DNA of 64,000 nt. Origin: Acidobacteriota bacterium. Its GTDB lineage: Bacteria; Acidobacteriota; Vicinamibacteria; Vicinamibacterales; UBA2999. Shown here piece by piece: positions 38,283 through 48,147 of the stretch. The position numbers were made by a program, and so were the translations under genes. The notes beneath the pieces were generated by a model. The model saw only the letters and a list, made by a program, of their open reading frames with translations. It was not told the DNA's origin and ran no database searches. Position 1 is the stretch's first letter. Every line of letters starts with the position of its first letter. The DNA lies in contig CANIBQ010000011.1 of NCBI GenBank assembly GCA_947465645.1, forward strand, positions 20,529 through 84,528. Direction: 5' to 3'.

Positions 38283-39009
38283 CGCGCGGCAGAATAACCT
38301 CCGCGCGCTGCTTGAGGTCCCCCATCCACTGGGCGATCGTGGCGGCGCGCCTCGCCGCGGCGGCGCGCTGGCGCGCCACCGGCTCGGCTTCTTCGAACGG
38401 GATCGGCGCGCCGTTGCGCGTGAACTCGCCCGGGCGCGCGCGGTAGTACTCCGTCACTTCCTGATCGCTCACCTGAACGGTCAACCCGAATCGCTGGTTG
38501 AGATACGCCTGGATGCGCAACGTGTCGCGTGCCAGGTCGCGGATCCGTGCCTCGTCCAGGCCGGTGGACTGCATCACGTCGGCAAGCCGGGCCCCTGCGC
38601 GCGCCTTCATCGCCGCGACATCCGCGTCGACGGCCGTGATGTCGGGCTCGGGCGGCGCGAACCGCGCGACCTCCGCGAGCACCAGCTGCCGCTCGATCAG
38701 CCGGTCGATCGCCACCCCCTGCTGATCCCCTGCCGGCGGCACCGCCACGATCCCCAGCGCGATCGCGGCGTTCACGTCGGTGAACGTGATCGCGCTGTTG
38801 CCGACACGGGCAACGACCTTGTCGAGCAGCTGCTGCGCGGGGAGCGGCGACAGGCACCCCATGAGAATCGCGACAATCAGCCAGCTGCGGCGACACACGC
38901 CTTCACGGAACACCGAGGCACCGAGGCACTGAGATTTTTTTTTTGAAACCTGTTCCGGCCTCGGTGCCTCGGTGCCTCGGTGTTCCGGCGAGGTGAAGAG
39001 CGTGCCCAT
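38260..39009 (-). CDS. SurA-N-like periplasmic chaperone without a PPIase domain
   Basis: 249 residues if started at ATG 39009 (directly after TAA of the Omp85 gene, TAAATG). The functional leader seems to begin only at residue 38 (RRSWLIVAILMGCLSPLPAQQ), and GTG 38898 could be the real start. The domain (LLDKVVARVGNSAITFTDVN ... IDRLIERQLVLAEVAR ... VQVSDQEVTEYYRARPGEF) is the SurA N-terminal fold. Residues 9-36 are encoded by a family F hairpin (38904-38988). It would escort outer membrane proteins to the Omp85 protein encoded just before it. Confidence 0.82.
   Translation of the reverse strand: MGTLFTSPEHRGTEAPRPEQVSKKKSQCLGASVFREGVCRRSWLIVAILMGCLSPLPAQQLLDKVVARVGNSAITFTDVNAAIALGIVAVPPAGDQQGVAIDRLIERQLVLAEVARFAPPEPDITAVDADVAAMKARAGARLADVMQSTGLDEARIRDLARDTLRIQAYLNQRFGLTVQVSDQEVTEYYRARPGEFTRNGAPIPFEEAEPVARQRAAAARRAATIAQWMGDLKQRAEVILPRGAVDSRQ
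38904..38988. repeat. Family F hairpin inside the SurA-like leader
   Basis: A perfect 22-bp inverted repeat, left arm 38908-38929 (begins GGAACACCGAGG) and right arm 38965-38986 (ends CTCGGTGTTCC), with a T-rich loop. It encodes an odd N-terminal extension of the SurA-like protein. Confidence 0.88.
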
Positions 39010-41991
39010 TTAGAAAGCCTGCCCCAACGAAATATGCAGAACGCTGCGCCTCTCGAGCCGGCCGGGTGAGAGCTCGCGTCGATCGAGCTTGAAACCGAGG
39101 TCGATGCGGATGGGACCGACCGGCGATCGGTAGCGGAGGCCGATGCCGGCGGCGGAGCGGAGCTCGCGCAGGTCGATATCGGTGGCCCACTGAAACACGT
39201 TCCCGGCGTCGATGAATCCCACGCCGCCGAAGTCCCCGAACATCGCCACGCGCATCTCGGCGTTGAGGACGACCAGCCCGTTGCCGCCGGTCGGGAACCC
39301 GGTGGGACTGATGGTGGCGCTGGTGCCGAGCCGATCGAGCGAGAAGCCGCGCACGGTGGTGTCGCCGCCGGCAAAGAAGCGCTCGCTCGCCGGCAGATCC
39401 TGCACGATGTCGACGATCGGCTGGCCATCGCCGCCCCTGACCGGCTCGCCACCGGGCGCCAGCCTCGGTACGGCGCGGCGGAAGCCATGGGCGGCGCCGA
39501 GTCGCGCGCCCAACGCCAGGATCGTCCGCCGCGGCGAGGGCACCCGGTAGAACGTGAATCCCTGCACGAAGGTCCTCACGAAGCCGACCTCGGACCCCAT
39601 CACCCGCGCCGCCAGCTCGTTGTCGACGATCGTGAAAGTGCCGCCATCCGGATCCAGCACGTCGTTCCGGGTGTCCCTGATCAGCGACGTGGACACCTTC
39701 GAGATGCGGACCTGCGGGAACAGCCGGTCGATGAGCGGCTTTTCCTCGTCGGTGAACCGCTCGTCGAAGAGCCTGGTGTGCTCGTAGGAATAACGCGCAG
39801 CCGCGCTGTAGCGACGCGGCAGGCGGACGCCCGCTTCGGCGCGGACCTCGCGCGTGATGAAGTTGAAGCTCGACCTGATGGCCTGGTCGAGAATCCCGGT
39901 AACGAGCACGTCGGCCGGCCCGTTGAAGATGCGCGGCTCGCGATAGGTGGCGTAGACGCGGTACTCGTTGAATCCGTAGCCGCTGCCTTCGGCGGGACGG
40001 GGGAACCGGATGCCGTCCCTCGACAGGACGATATCGCGCGACCGCAGGCTGACCCGCGTAAACAGGTTGACCGACCGGTTCTTCCCCCAGAGGTTCCGCC
40101 GCCCGACCTCGAAAAACCCGCGCGGCGCAAACTCGAACCGCTCCTCCGCGGTGCCGCCTTCGCCGGTGGGGCGCAGGCGCGTGCCCCCCTCGATCCCGCC
40201 GCCGTAGCCGATCGTGGTCGGCGGCGCCTCTTCGACCTGCACCAGCACGTCGCGGCGCGGCTCGCTGCCATGCGGCAGCGGGTCGATGCGGATCCGCCGG
40301 AACAGCCCGAGCGCGGCGAGCCGCTGCTGGCTCTCGGGGATCTGTGAGTAGCCGAGCGGCTGCCCGGCCTTCATCGTCAGCTCGCGCTCGATCGTTTCGA
40401 GGCTGGTCCGCTGGTTGCCGACGATGATCACGTGGTCCACCAGGATCTGCGGGCCTTCGCTGATGGAGATGCGAAGATCCGCCCGCGTGTCGTTCTCGGC
40501 GAGGGTCACGTTCGGTTCGACGACGATGCTCTCGTAGCCGCGGTTGCGGTAGTCGAGATCGATCCGGTCGCGGTCGGCGGTGAGCTCGAGCGCCGAATAC
40601 GGCCGCCCCGGCGCGGTCGTCATCAGCGGGCGAAGCTGCGCGTCGGTCAGCGCCATGTTGCCGGCGAACGCAATCGAGCCGACCAGGGTGCGCGTACCTT
40701 CGGCGACAGTGACCCGCACCTGCACGCGCACGTCCCCGTCCGCGTCCGCGTCGGCGTTGTCAGCGGCAGCGTCACCGGCAGCGTCACCACCAGCGCCGGG
40801 TAGCTCGGTCATCGACCCCTGCGCGATCGCACGCGTGTAGCCCCGGGTCCGGTAGGTGTCTCGAATCGCGCCCAGGCTCCCGTCGAGGACGCCCTGCACG
40901 AACGGCTCGCCTGGCTTCAGCCGCAGCAGCGGCAGCAGTTCGGCGGCCGGCACCGCCGCGTTCCCCACCACCTGCACATCGTCAACCAGATAGCGCCGCC
41001 CGCGCTTGACGGTGAAGGTAATGGTCAGCTCGGCCTCGCCCGGGGTGCGCACGTAGGAGGATGTCGCGTTCCGGTAGCCGCGGGCCCGCAGGTATTCCTC
41101 GATCGCGAAGTTCGCGTCCTCGAGGAGATCCTCGTCAACCGAGCCCTCGACCTGGACCGGGACGAGCCGCTCGCGATCGGCATCCGGCAGCGGGTCGCCG
41201 GCAAAGGCGATCATCACGAGCGGGCCGCGCTCGACGTTGACGTTCACCGAGGCGGTGCCGCCGGCCTCGAACCGGACGCTGTGCACGGCGCGCGCTTCGT
41301 AATACCCGCGTCCGCGGAGCGTGGCGGCGTACCGGTCCAGCGCTTCGGTGACGTTCTCCTCGTCATACGGCGCGCCGGCGCGCAGCGGAATGTTCCCGAG
41401 CACGGCACGGCTGGCGCCGTCCACCTCGTCGACGTTGACGGCACCGATGATCGCCCTGGGTCCCGACACGATCTCCAGGGCCATGGTGGCGCGGTCCGGG
41501 TCGTGCGACTCCTCGATTCGCGGCGTGACGCGCGCCTGTGCATAGCCGCGCTGGCGATAGAACGCGCGCAGCGCTTCCGCCACTTCCTCGGCGCGGCCCG
41601 CGGGGGGCGCGGCGGAATACCGTTCGGTCAGCAACCGCCGGAGGTCGCCTTCGTCCAGTCCGAGCTGCCCCCTGAACTCGACGCGGTCAACGGGATGGAG
41701 GGGAAAGAGAAGCCATCGCACCCGGACGCCCCCTGGAACGGGCTCCGAGGCCGCCTCGACGTTGTCGAAGCGGTTGAGGCTCATGAGGTGGGTGACCGTC
41801 TCGCGCACGTCGCGCATCGAGAGCGGCTCGCCCGGCGTTGTTTCGATCAGGCCACTGATCAAGCGGTCGTCGAGGGGGCGGCCCTCCTGCTCGATGCGGA
41901 CGTCCACGATCGGCTGCCCGGGCTGGGCTGACGCAGGGATAACTCCCAACGCCCAAATCCCAAAGCCCCAAGCCCAAAGCTCACAGCGCAT
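39010..41991 (-). CDS. Multi-POTRA Omp85 (BamA/TamA-like) outer membrane protein
   Basis: 993 residues. Leader ELWAWGFGIWALGVIPASA. I count about seven POTRA-like units starting at IVDVRIEQEG, VDRVEFRG, IIGAVNVDEV, MIAFAGDP, VDDVQVVGN, LVGSIAFAGN and LVDHVIIVGN. This compares with five in BamA and three in TamA. Between units 5 and 6 is an Asp/Ala tract (about 40730-40800) encoded by tandem repeats. The barrel has the conserved VRGFSLDRLG (RGF/RGY motif) and ends LHISLGQAF. ATG 41991 overlaps the TGA of the TamB-like gene. It probably forms a TAM-type assembly machine with that partner. Confidence 0.9.
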   Translation of the reverse strand: MRCELWAWGFGIWALGVIPASAQPGQPIVDVRIEQEGRPLDDRLISGLIETTPGEPLSMRDVRETVTHLMSLNRFDNVEAASEPVPGGVRVRWLLFPLHPVDRVEFRGQLGLDEGDLRRLLTERYSAAPPAGRAEEVAEALRAFYRQRGYAQARVTPRIEESHDPDRATMALEIVSGPRAIIGAVNVDEVDGASRAVLGNIPLRAGAPYDEENVTEALDRYAATLRGRGYYEARAVHSVRFEAGGTASVNVNVERGPLVMIAFAGDPLPDADRERLVPVQVEGSVDEDLLEDANFAIEEYLRARGYRNATSSYVRTPGEAELTITFTVKRGRRYLVDDVQVVGNAAVPAAELLPLLRLKPGEPFVQGVLDGSLGAIRDTYRTRGYTRAIAQGSMTELPGAGGDAAGDAAADNADADADGDVRVQVRVTVAEGTRTLVGSIAFAGNMALTDAQLRPLMTTAPGRPYSALELTADRDRIDLDYRNRGYESIVVEPNVTLAENDTRADLRISISEGPQILVDHVIIVGNQRTSLETIERELTMKAGQPLGYSQIPESQQRLAALGLFRRIRIDPLPHGSEPRRDVLVQVEEAPPTTIGYGGGIEGGTRLRPTGEGGTAEERFEFAPRGFFEVGRRNLWGKNRSVNLFTRVSLRSRDIVLSRDGIRFPRPAEGSGYGFNEYRVYATYREPRIFNGPADVLVTGILDQAIRSSFNFITREVRAEAGVRLPRRYSAAARYSYEHTRLFDERFTDEEKPLIDRLFPQVRISKVSTSLIRDTRNDVLDPDGGTFTIVDNELAARVMGSEVGFVRTFVQGFTFYRVPSPRRTILALGARLGAAHGFRRAVPRLAPGGEPVRGGDGQPIVDIVQDLPASERFFAGGDTTVRGFSLDRLGTSATISPTGFPTGGNGLVVLNAEMRVAMFGDFGGVGFIDAGNVFQWATDIDLRELRSAAGIGLRYRSPVGPIRIDLGFKLDRRELSPGRLERRSVLHISLGQAF
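41941..41979. repeat. Family G repeat in the Omp85 signal peptide
   Basis: AACTCCCAACGCCCAAATCC and CAAAGCCCCAAGCCCAAAGC. Read leftward it encodes LWAWGFGIWALGV of the leader. The same text at 33627-33642 is read in a different frame in another leader. Confidence 0.85.
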
Positions 41992-44900
41992 CAGAAGGCG
42001 TGCCGGACGCGGACGTCGAGCGCGTAGGTGCGGTCCTCGTTGCGGGAGAGGATCCACGAGAAGCGGTCGGTCTGGTCGTATTCGAGCAGGATGATCTGGT
42101 CGCGGGTGGAGGAGGACAGGCTCCGCGAGTAGGTGAGGTAGATGCGGTCCGAGAGCCGCTTGCCGATCGTCAGCCTGGCGGCCGGGTCGAGCCGGGACGA
42201 CTGCGCGTTGGGATCGACCAGCGACGGCGTGAGCTGGAATGTGTCGACGCCGAAGGTCTGCTCGACGACCCGGCCGACCTCGGAGGAAATGCCGCCGGTG
42301 AGCGCGCGGGTCGCGCGCTCGCGCAGGAGCTGCTGCTGCGGGGTGATGTCGGTGTTGAACCGCGTGAACTCGACGTCGCGGCCCGGGGCCACGTCGCCGA
42401 ACAGCAGGCTCAGCACTTCCACCTCCGGCAGCGGCGGGTCGGCCTCGAAGCTGGGCGTCAGCCGATCGAATGTACCGGCGGCACGGGCGATCACGCGATA
42501 GGTCTGGCCGGGGACGCGGACGCGCGTCTCGGTTTCGATGTCGAAGAACGGCTGGATCCGGATCGGGTTGTTGAAATCGATCGTGCCGCGCGTGATCGTG
42601 TAGCGGCGGCCCTCGAAGGTGAACTCGCCGCGCGGATCGATATCCGCGCGCCCGAAGATCAGCGGCCGGTCGAAGGTGCCGCGCAGCTGGAGGTCGGCGG
42701 TGGCCGTCAGGCGCACCTGGTTGTTCTCGAGCCGCAGCGTCGAGGGCGCGGTGATCCGGACGTCGTAGTTGAGCGGCAGCGTGGTGACCGGCCCCCCGGA
42801 TCCCTGCGGGACGGCGGCGGTCGCGTTGCCGGTCAAGTCGAAGAGGCTCCCGCCGGTGCCGAACTGGCGCGTGTAGACCGCGCTGCGCACCGTCACCGTC
42901 CCCGCGAGCGTCGGCCCCTCGACCGGCCCCTCGAGCGTGAGGTCGGCGTCCACCAGCGACCGCATCCCCTCCGGGAAGCGAAGGCGCATGTTCTCGCCGG
43001 TCATCGCGATCTCGAGGCGCGTCGGCGAGTAGCGCTCGACGTCGATGCTGCCGCGGAACCGCACCGGGCCGCCGCCGAGCTGGGCGGTCACTTCATCGAG
43101 GCGGATGCCGCGCGTGTCGAAGCGCACCGGCCCGGAAATATTCTCCAGCGCGTGCGGCAGGTCGAAGTGCCGGATGCGCCCGTCGTCCACCGTCATCGTG
43201 CCGGTCACCAGCGGATCCCGCATCGGCCCTTCGAACGTGGCCGCCAGCGATGCGCGCCCCGAGCTGCGGATGTTGGGGACAAAGCCCTGGAGGATGCCGA
43301 GGCCCGCGTCGCCGGTCGCGCGGATCGCCATCCTCTCGTCGTGGAGGTTGACGACGCCCGAGATGTCCAGCTGCGTGTCTTCCCCGAGCAGGCGCATCTC
43401 GGTGACGCGCACCGAATGGCGGTCGAGCGCCATCCGGATCGGCGTCGCGTTGCGCAGCCGGTAGTCGAACAGGCGGAGGTCGAGGCGATCCACCGTGCTT
43501 TCGACCACCAGCTGGTCGATGTCATAGAGGTTGCCGGCGACGCGGATGTTGCCGCTGGCGATGGCGGTGGTGAAGGGCGACAGCTCGGGGTTGAACGCCC
43601 GGAGGTACGGGTCCAGCGACGTGTCTGCGACGCTGAACGACAGCTCCGCGTCCGCGGCGGTCGTGAAATCGATGCGGCCCGAGCCTGATACCGCGAGACG
43701 TGGTGACGCCGCCTCGACCTTCAGCGTCATCAGCTCGCCGGCGATCCCGATCTCCCCCACCACCTGGCCGATACCTTCGTCGCCGATGAAGAAGTCGCTG
43801 ATGCTGCCCCGCACGTCGTAGCGCGGGAGCTCGAAGGTCGCGGCGCCGGTCGCCGTGAAGTCGATGAAGCCTGACAGCGGTGGCGTGGACGACGACTGGA
43901 GAAGCGCGACCGATTCGACGGGAATCCGGCGGGCGTCGAAGTTGAAGGAATAGTTCCCGTTCCAGCCGACGTAGGCCGCGCCGGTGCCGCGACCGCCGCC
44001 CTTGACCAGCGCGATCGAGTCCATCCGGACGCCCTCGCCTTCCAGCCGCAGCGCGCTGGTCGCCGTTTCGAACGGTTCGCCGTACGCCACACCCTCGACG
44101 ATCGCCATCTGGCCGAAGCCGAAGGGGGTCAGGTAGTTGCCGAAGACATGGAACTCGCCGGAGAACCGGCCGTCGACGTCGTAGTCGTCCAGCTCGAAGG
44201 CGTGCTTGAGATCGCTCAACGGCCGGCGAATGATGCGGATGCGCGCGTTGATCTCTTCACCGCCGTCGCGCCGCGGGAAACCCACGGCGAAGCGGCCGTC
44301 AACGTGAATGGTCGAGTCGTTCGAGCTCAACACCACGTTCGACACGTCGGCGTAGCTGTTCTCGATCACCGCGTTGCCGGTGGCCGAACCCCAGACCACG
44401 TCGAAGGCGCGCATCCGCTGGCCGATGAACGTGCCTTCGATGTGGGATTGGCGGAAGCTGCCGGTCAACAGGCCGTCGAAGCTGCCGTAGCCGCCCAGAT
44501 CGGTGGCGTTGGTGCGCGAGCCGAACGCGGTGAGCACGCCGGCGAAGACCCGGTCGCTTTCCTGCCAGTCAGAGCTCGTCACGTGGAACGGGATGCGCGA
44601 CTCGCCGCCGTAGGCGGTGCGTCCCTCGAACTCCACGAACGTTCGTTCCGTCGCGATCCGGCTCGGTCCCAGGTCGACGACGTCGGGACCGTATCGATAC
44701 GTCACTGATCCGCCGATTGGCACCGGCTCCTGGGGCGTCCGGTTGTCGAATGGACCACGCGGCTCGAAGGCGCGGCGCTCCGCCTCGTTGATCCGGTCGG
44801 CAGGGATCTCGCGGGTCATGAGGTCAGTGCCCGGCGGCGGCTCGACGCGGATCTCTCCGTCGCCACGGTGCTGTGCGAACAGGCCCTGCGGCCATTCAAG

Positions 44901-46130
44901 CAGGTTGCGGCCCGACGCCCGCCCCGCGAGCCTGACGCCCTGCGTCTCGAGGAAGTCGGTGAACTCGGTCAGGTCCACGTTCTCGTACTGCGCGTCGAAC
45001 GTCTCCGTCGGCCGGACGCCGGGTATGCCGAGGGGCCCCCATTTGAAGTCGAATGTCGAGGTGCCGCCGTAGAGCGCGGCGCTTCCGTCGGTCACCTCCA
45101 GCCGCTCGGGAACCCAGAGAACCGACCCCCGGAGATCGGCGAACCGATAGGCATTGACGCCGAGCTCGGGGCTCTGGAAGGTGCCCTTCAGCTCGCGCCC
45201 GTTGCGCGCGCGGCCGTTCACGACCTCGCGGAACAGGTGGAACGTGCCGGTGAAGTCTCCCTCGCCCGACAGCGTGAACGTGTCGCGGGCGAAGAAAATC
45301 TCGCGCATCCGCGGAAAGTCGATCTGCGACTGGATGGTGTAGGTCTGCTCGGGCCAGCGCGGCAGGTCCACCACGCCGGTGAGCGCCGATCTCGCGCCGT
45401 CGGTGATGAGGTCGATCTGATCGAGGAAGACTTTTCCATCGACCACCCTGAGGTTGGCGGTCATGTCCGCCCGCATCGGCACGTAGCTCTGGATCGCGAT
45501 CGTCCCGTTCGAGAAGCTGAGCTGCCCGCGGTACTCCGACGTCGGCCTGGTCATCGTCAGGTCCACGTTCCGCGTGACGGCGCTCCACGGCGTTCCGTGG
45601 TCCTCGTAGGTCACTTCGCCCCGGTGCGCCCGCACATACTGCAGCGTCGTCGTCCAGGCACTCGGCTCGCGCGGCGTGTCGCGGGTGAACTTCGGGAAGT
45701 TGTTGCACATCGCCACTCCGCCGATGACCGGGCACTTGCCGTCGGCGAAGGCCTCGATGTACATCCGCCAGTCCACCATCTCGATGGCGTCGAACACGAC
45801 GCGGCGGGTGACGAGAGTGCTCCAGGGCATCGAGACGCTGATGCGCCGCGCGGCGAGGAAAGGCCGCGACTCGGCGGTCAGTCCTTCGATCACCAGGTCG
45901 TCGACGACAAACCGGCCGCGCCAGAGGTGCACCGAGAGCCGCCCCATGTGCATCGGCCGCTTCATGAAGTTGGTCGCCTCGCGCTCCGCGCGCTCCTTGA
46001 GCGCGGGACCGAGATCGACTGAGAGCGTGGTGACGAACGCCACCGCGATGATCACGGCGAACGTGATCACCACGGCCTTGATGGCCAGGCGCGTCTTGCG
46101 CGTGATCGGATGGGTGAAAATCTTCTTCAA
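41991..46130 (-). CDS. TamB-like AsmA-family envelope protein
   Basis: 1379 residues from TTG 46130. An N-terminal anchor helix (LAIKAVVITFAVIIAVAFVTTL) precedes a very long beta-taco/AsmA-type body. Repeats such as VDDLVIEGL, LRVVDGKVFLDQIDLI and RGSIDVERYSPTRLEIAMTGENMRL fit, and the C-terminal TamB/DUF490 domain has VEVLSLLFGDVAPG and KRLSDRIYLTYSRSLSS. Such proteins bridge the periplasm and move lipids or help assemble outer membrane proteins. TTG overlaps the TGA of the biotin carrier gene (TTGA), and its own TGA overlaps the next ATG, so it lies within one operon. Confidence 0.93.
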   Translation of the reverse strand: MKKIFTHPITRKTRLAIKAVVITFAVIIAVAFVTTLSVDLGPALKERAEREATNFMKRPMHMGRLSVHLWRGRFVVDDLVIEGLTAESRPFLAARRISVSMPWSTLVTRRVVFDAIEMVDWRMYIEAFADGKCPVIGGVAMCNNFPKFTRDTPREPSAWTTTLQYVRAHRGEVTYEDHGTPWSAVTRNVDLTMTRPTSEYRGQLSFSNGTIAIQSYVPMRADMTANLRVVDGKVFLDQIDLITDGARSALTGVVDLPRWPEQTYTIQSQIDFPRMREIFFARDTFTLSGEGDFTGTFHLFREVVNGRARNGRELKGTFQSPELGVNAYRFADLRGSVLWVPERLEVTDGSAALYGGTSTFDFKWGPLGIPGVRPTETFDAQYENVDLTEFTDFLETQGVRLAGRASGRNLLEWPQGLFAQHRGDGEIRVEPPPGTDLMTREIPADRINEAERRAFEPRGPFDNRTPQEPVPIGGSVTYRYGPDVVDLGPSRIATERTFVEFEGRTAYGGESRIPFHVTSSDWQESDRVFAGVLTAFGSRTNATDLGGYGSFDGLLTGSFRQSHIEGTFIGQRMRAFDVVWGSATGNAVIENSYADVSNVVLSSNDSTIHVDGRFAVGFPRRDGGEEINARIRIIRRPLSDLKHAFELDDYDVDGRFSGEFHVFGNYLTPFGFGQMAIVEGVAYGEPFETATSALRLEGEGVRMDSIALVKGGGRGTGAAYVGWNGNYSFNFDARRIPVESVALLQSSSTPPLSGFIDFTATGAATFELPRYDVRGSISDFFIGDEGIGQVVGEIGIAGELMTLKVEAASPRLAVSGSGRIDFTTAADAELSFSVADTSLDPYLRAFNPELSPFTTAIASGNIRVAGNLYDIDQLVVESTVDRLDLRLFDYRLRNATPIRMALDRHSVRVTEMRLLGEDTQLDISGVVNLHDERMAIRATGDAGLGILQGFVPNIRSSGRASLAATFEGPMRDPLVTGTMTVDDGRIRHFDLPHALENISGPVRFDTRGIRLDEVTAQLGGGPVRFRGSIDVERYSPTRLEIAMTGENMRLRFPEGMRSLVDADLTLEGPVEGPTLAGTVTVRSAVYTRQFGTGGSLFDLTGNATAAVPQGSGGPVTTLPLNYDVRITAPSTLRLENNQVRLTATADLQLRGTFDRPLIFGRADIDPRGEFTFEGRRYTITRGTIDFNNPIRIQPFFDIETETRVRVPGQTYRVIARAAGTFDRLTPSFEADPPLPEVEVLSLLFGDVAPGRDVEFTRFNTDITPQQQLLRERATRALTGGISSEVGRVVEQTFGVDTFQLTPSLVDPNAQSSRLDPAARLTIGKRLSDRIYLTYSRSLSSSTRDQIILLEYDQTDRFSWILSRNEDRTYALDVRVRHAF

Positions 46131-46606
46131 TCGACGACTACCAGCACCGCGTTGGCTTCGACCGAGACGCCCTCGCTGACCCGCACGTCGGAGACGGTGC
46201 CCGCCCTGGGCGATCGCAGCTCGTTTTCCATCTTCATGGCTTCGACCACGACCAGCCCCTGTCCCGCCGAGACCGCTTCTCCGGCTTTCACGAGCACCTT
46301 GACGATGCGTCCTGGCATCGGCGCCGTCACCTGGCGTGGTCCGCTGCCGGTGTCGCGCTCGGTCTTCCTCGCACGAACCCTCCCGGCCACGAGTGCCGGC
46401 ACCGGGTGACCGTTGACGTGCACGACGAGCCCGCCGCCCGGCTGCTCGACGACGAAGATTTCGTAGCTCCTGGTGTCGATCAGCAGCGACCAGGCCCGGC
46501 CGGTGCGCACCATGTCGAGGGCCAGTTCCCGGCCGTCCACGCGCGCGCCGTCGCGCCTGACCTCAACGACCCTCGACCGTCCGCCCGTCTCGACCTCGAA
46601 CCTCAA
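46127..46606 (-). CDS. Biotin carboxyl carrier domain protein
   Basis: 159 residues from TTG 46606 (TTGA overlap with the biotin carboxylase stop); GTG 46642 is an alternative. The C-terminal half is the biotinyl domain with VEAMKMENELRSP, where Lys of AMKM carries biotin. The N-terminal half (FEVETGGRSRVVEVRRDG ... SYEIFVVEQPGGGLVVHVNG) is a beta-rich adaptor. It shuttles carboxyl groups from the carboxylase just upstream to the carboxyltransferase at 50915-52456. Its TGA overlaps the TTG of the TamB-like gene. Confidence 0.9.
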   Translation of the reverse strand: MRFEVETGGRSRVVEVRRDGARVDGRELALDMVRTGRAWSLLIDTRSYEIFVVEQPGGGLVVHVNGHPVPALVAGRVRARKTERDTGSGPRQVTAPMPGRIVKVLVKAGEAVSAGQGLVVVEAMKMENELRSPRAGTVSDVRVSEGVSVEANAVLVVVD

Positions 46607-48111
46607 TCGCGCAGGCCCTCGACCCGCGCCTGCCGCTTCCACGCAGAGACCGCCGCCGGCCCGGCGTGCGCCTGCGCAGGGGCCATCGCGTGCAACGCGG
46701 CGGCGACGGCAGCAACCTGGCTGACGTCCTCATCTGGAGTGAAAAAGGGCTCGCCTTGCCGCTGCTGCAATAGCTCGTCCAAAGATCCGGTGTGAAATTC
46801 GGCCTCAAGGAAGGCCGGCTGCGCCAGCATCCATCGGAAAAAAGGGACAGTCGTGCGGATGCCCAGGACCGTGTACTCCCGGAGCGCGCGCGACATCCGC
46901 GCGATCGCCTCGGGCCGATCCTCGCCCCAGGCTATGAGCTTGGAGACCAGCGGGTCGTAATAGATGGGCACGTCGGACCCCGCCTCAGCTCCGCCGTCGT
47001 CGCGGATGCCGGGGCCGGAAGGGATATGCAGGCCGGTGATCCGGCCCGGCGAGGGCATGAAGCCGGCGTCGGGGTCTTCGGCGTAGATCCGGCACTCGAT
47101 CGCGTGACCCCGCGGCGTCGTCATGGTCTCGGCCCCGAGATCGATGCGCTGGCCGCGCGCGATGCGAATCTGCCATGCGACCAGGTCGATGCCGGTGACC
47201 ATCTCGGTGACGGCGTGCTCGACCTGCAGCCGCGTGTTCATCTCGAGGAAGTAGAAGCTGCCGTCCTCGTCGAGCAGGAACTCGATCGTGCCGGCGTTGG
47301 TGTAGCCCACGGATCGCCCGATGGCGGCCGCGGCGCTGGTCAGCCGCGCGCGAAGCGCCGGCGACACCACCGGCGAGGGGGTCTCCTCGATCACCTTCTG
47401 GTGACGGCGCTGGATCGAGCACTCGCGCTCGACGAATGGAATGACGGTGCCGTGGTGGTCGCCGAGGATCTGCACCTCGATGTGCCGGGGCCTGGCCAGG
47501 CGCCGCTCGAGATAGATGGCGGAGTCGCCGAATGCGGTCGCCGCCTCGGACCTCGCCCCGCGAATCGCGCCCGGAAGGTCCGTCGCTTTGGTGACGACGC
47601 GCATGCCTTTGCCGCCGCCGCCCGCGACCGCCTTGATCATGATCGGATACCCGATCGTGTCGGCGAGCGCCGCGACGTCCGAATCGGGTACCTCCGCTCC
47701 CAGCGGGTCGTCGGTGCCGGGCACGACCGGCACGCCCGCGGCGATCGCGGCGCCGCGCGCCGCGGTCTTGCTGCCCATCAACGCGATCGCCTCCGGGGTC
47801 GGGCCGATGAAGGTCAGCCCCGCGTCGCGGCACGCGGCCGCGAAGCCGGCGTTCTCGGCAAGGAAGCCATAACCCGGATGGACGGCGTCGGCGCCGGTGC
47901 GCCGCGCGGCGTCGATGATGCGGTCGATGCGGAGGTAGCTGTCAGCGGGCGGACTCGGCCCGATCGCGCACGCTTCATCCGCCATGCGGACGTGGAGCGA
48001 CGGGCGATCGCAGTCCGAATAGACCGCGACCGACGCGATGTCCATGTCGCGGCACGCGCGGATCACGCGCACGGCGATCTCGCCCCGATTTGCGATCAGA
48101 ATCTTGCGCAA
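46603..48111 (-). CDS. Biotin carboxylase subunit of an acyl-CoA carboxylase
   Basis: 502 residues from TTG 48111. KILIANRGEIAVRVIRACRDM opens the biotin carboxylase domain. KAVAGGGGKGMRVV is the ATP-binding glycine loop, and FLEMNTRLQVEHAVTEMVTG is the catalytic signature. The C-terminal 40 residues are unusual and Ala-rich. With the carrier (46127) and carboxyltransferase (50915) it should form an acetyl- or propionyl-CoA carboxylase. It begins a run of genes coupled by TTGA/ATGA overlaps that continues into the outer membrane assembly genes. Confidence 0.93.
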   Translation of the reverse strand: MRKILIANRGEIAVRVIRACRDMDIASVAVYSDCDRPSLHVRMADEACAIGPSPPADSYLRIDRIIDAARRTGADAVHPGYGFLAENAGFAAACRDAGLTFIGPTPEAIALMGSKTAARGAAIAAGVPVVPGTDDPLGAEVPDSDVAALADTIGYPIMIKAVAGGGGKGMRVVTKATDLPGAIRGARSEAATAFGDSAIYLERRLARPRHIEVQILGDHHGTVIPFVERECSIQRRHQKVIEETPSPVVSPALRARLTSAAAAIGRSVGYTNAGTIEFLLDEDGSFYFLEMNTRLQVEHAVTEMVTGIDLVAWQIRIARGQRIDLGAETMTTPRGHAIECRIYAEDPDAGFMPSPGRITGLHIPSGPGIRDDGGAEAGSDVPIYYDPLVSKLIAWGEDRPEAIARMSRALREYTVLGIRTTVPFFRWMLAQPAFLEAEFHTGSLDELLQQRQGEPFFTPDEDVSQVAAVAAALHAMAPAQAHAGPAAVSAWKRQARVEGLRD

Positions 48112-48147
48112 AGCCCTGTAATTCTAGCACTTAGGGGGAGTGTGTTC

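Noticed and set aside
42000..43688. A long rightward frame opposite the TamB-like gene
   Set aside because: Typical antisense open frame of high-GC DNA with no motif or ribosome-binding site.
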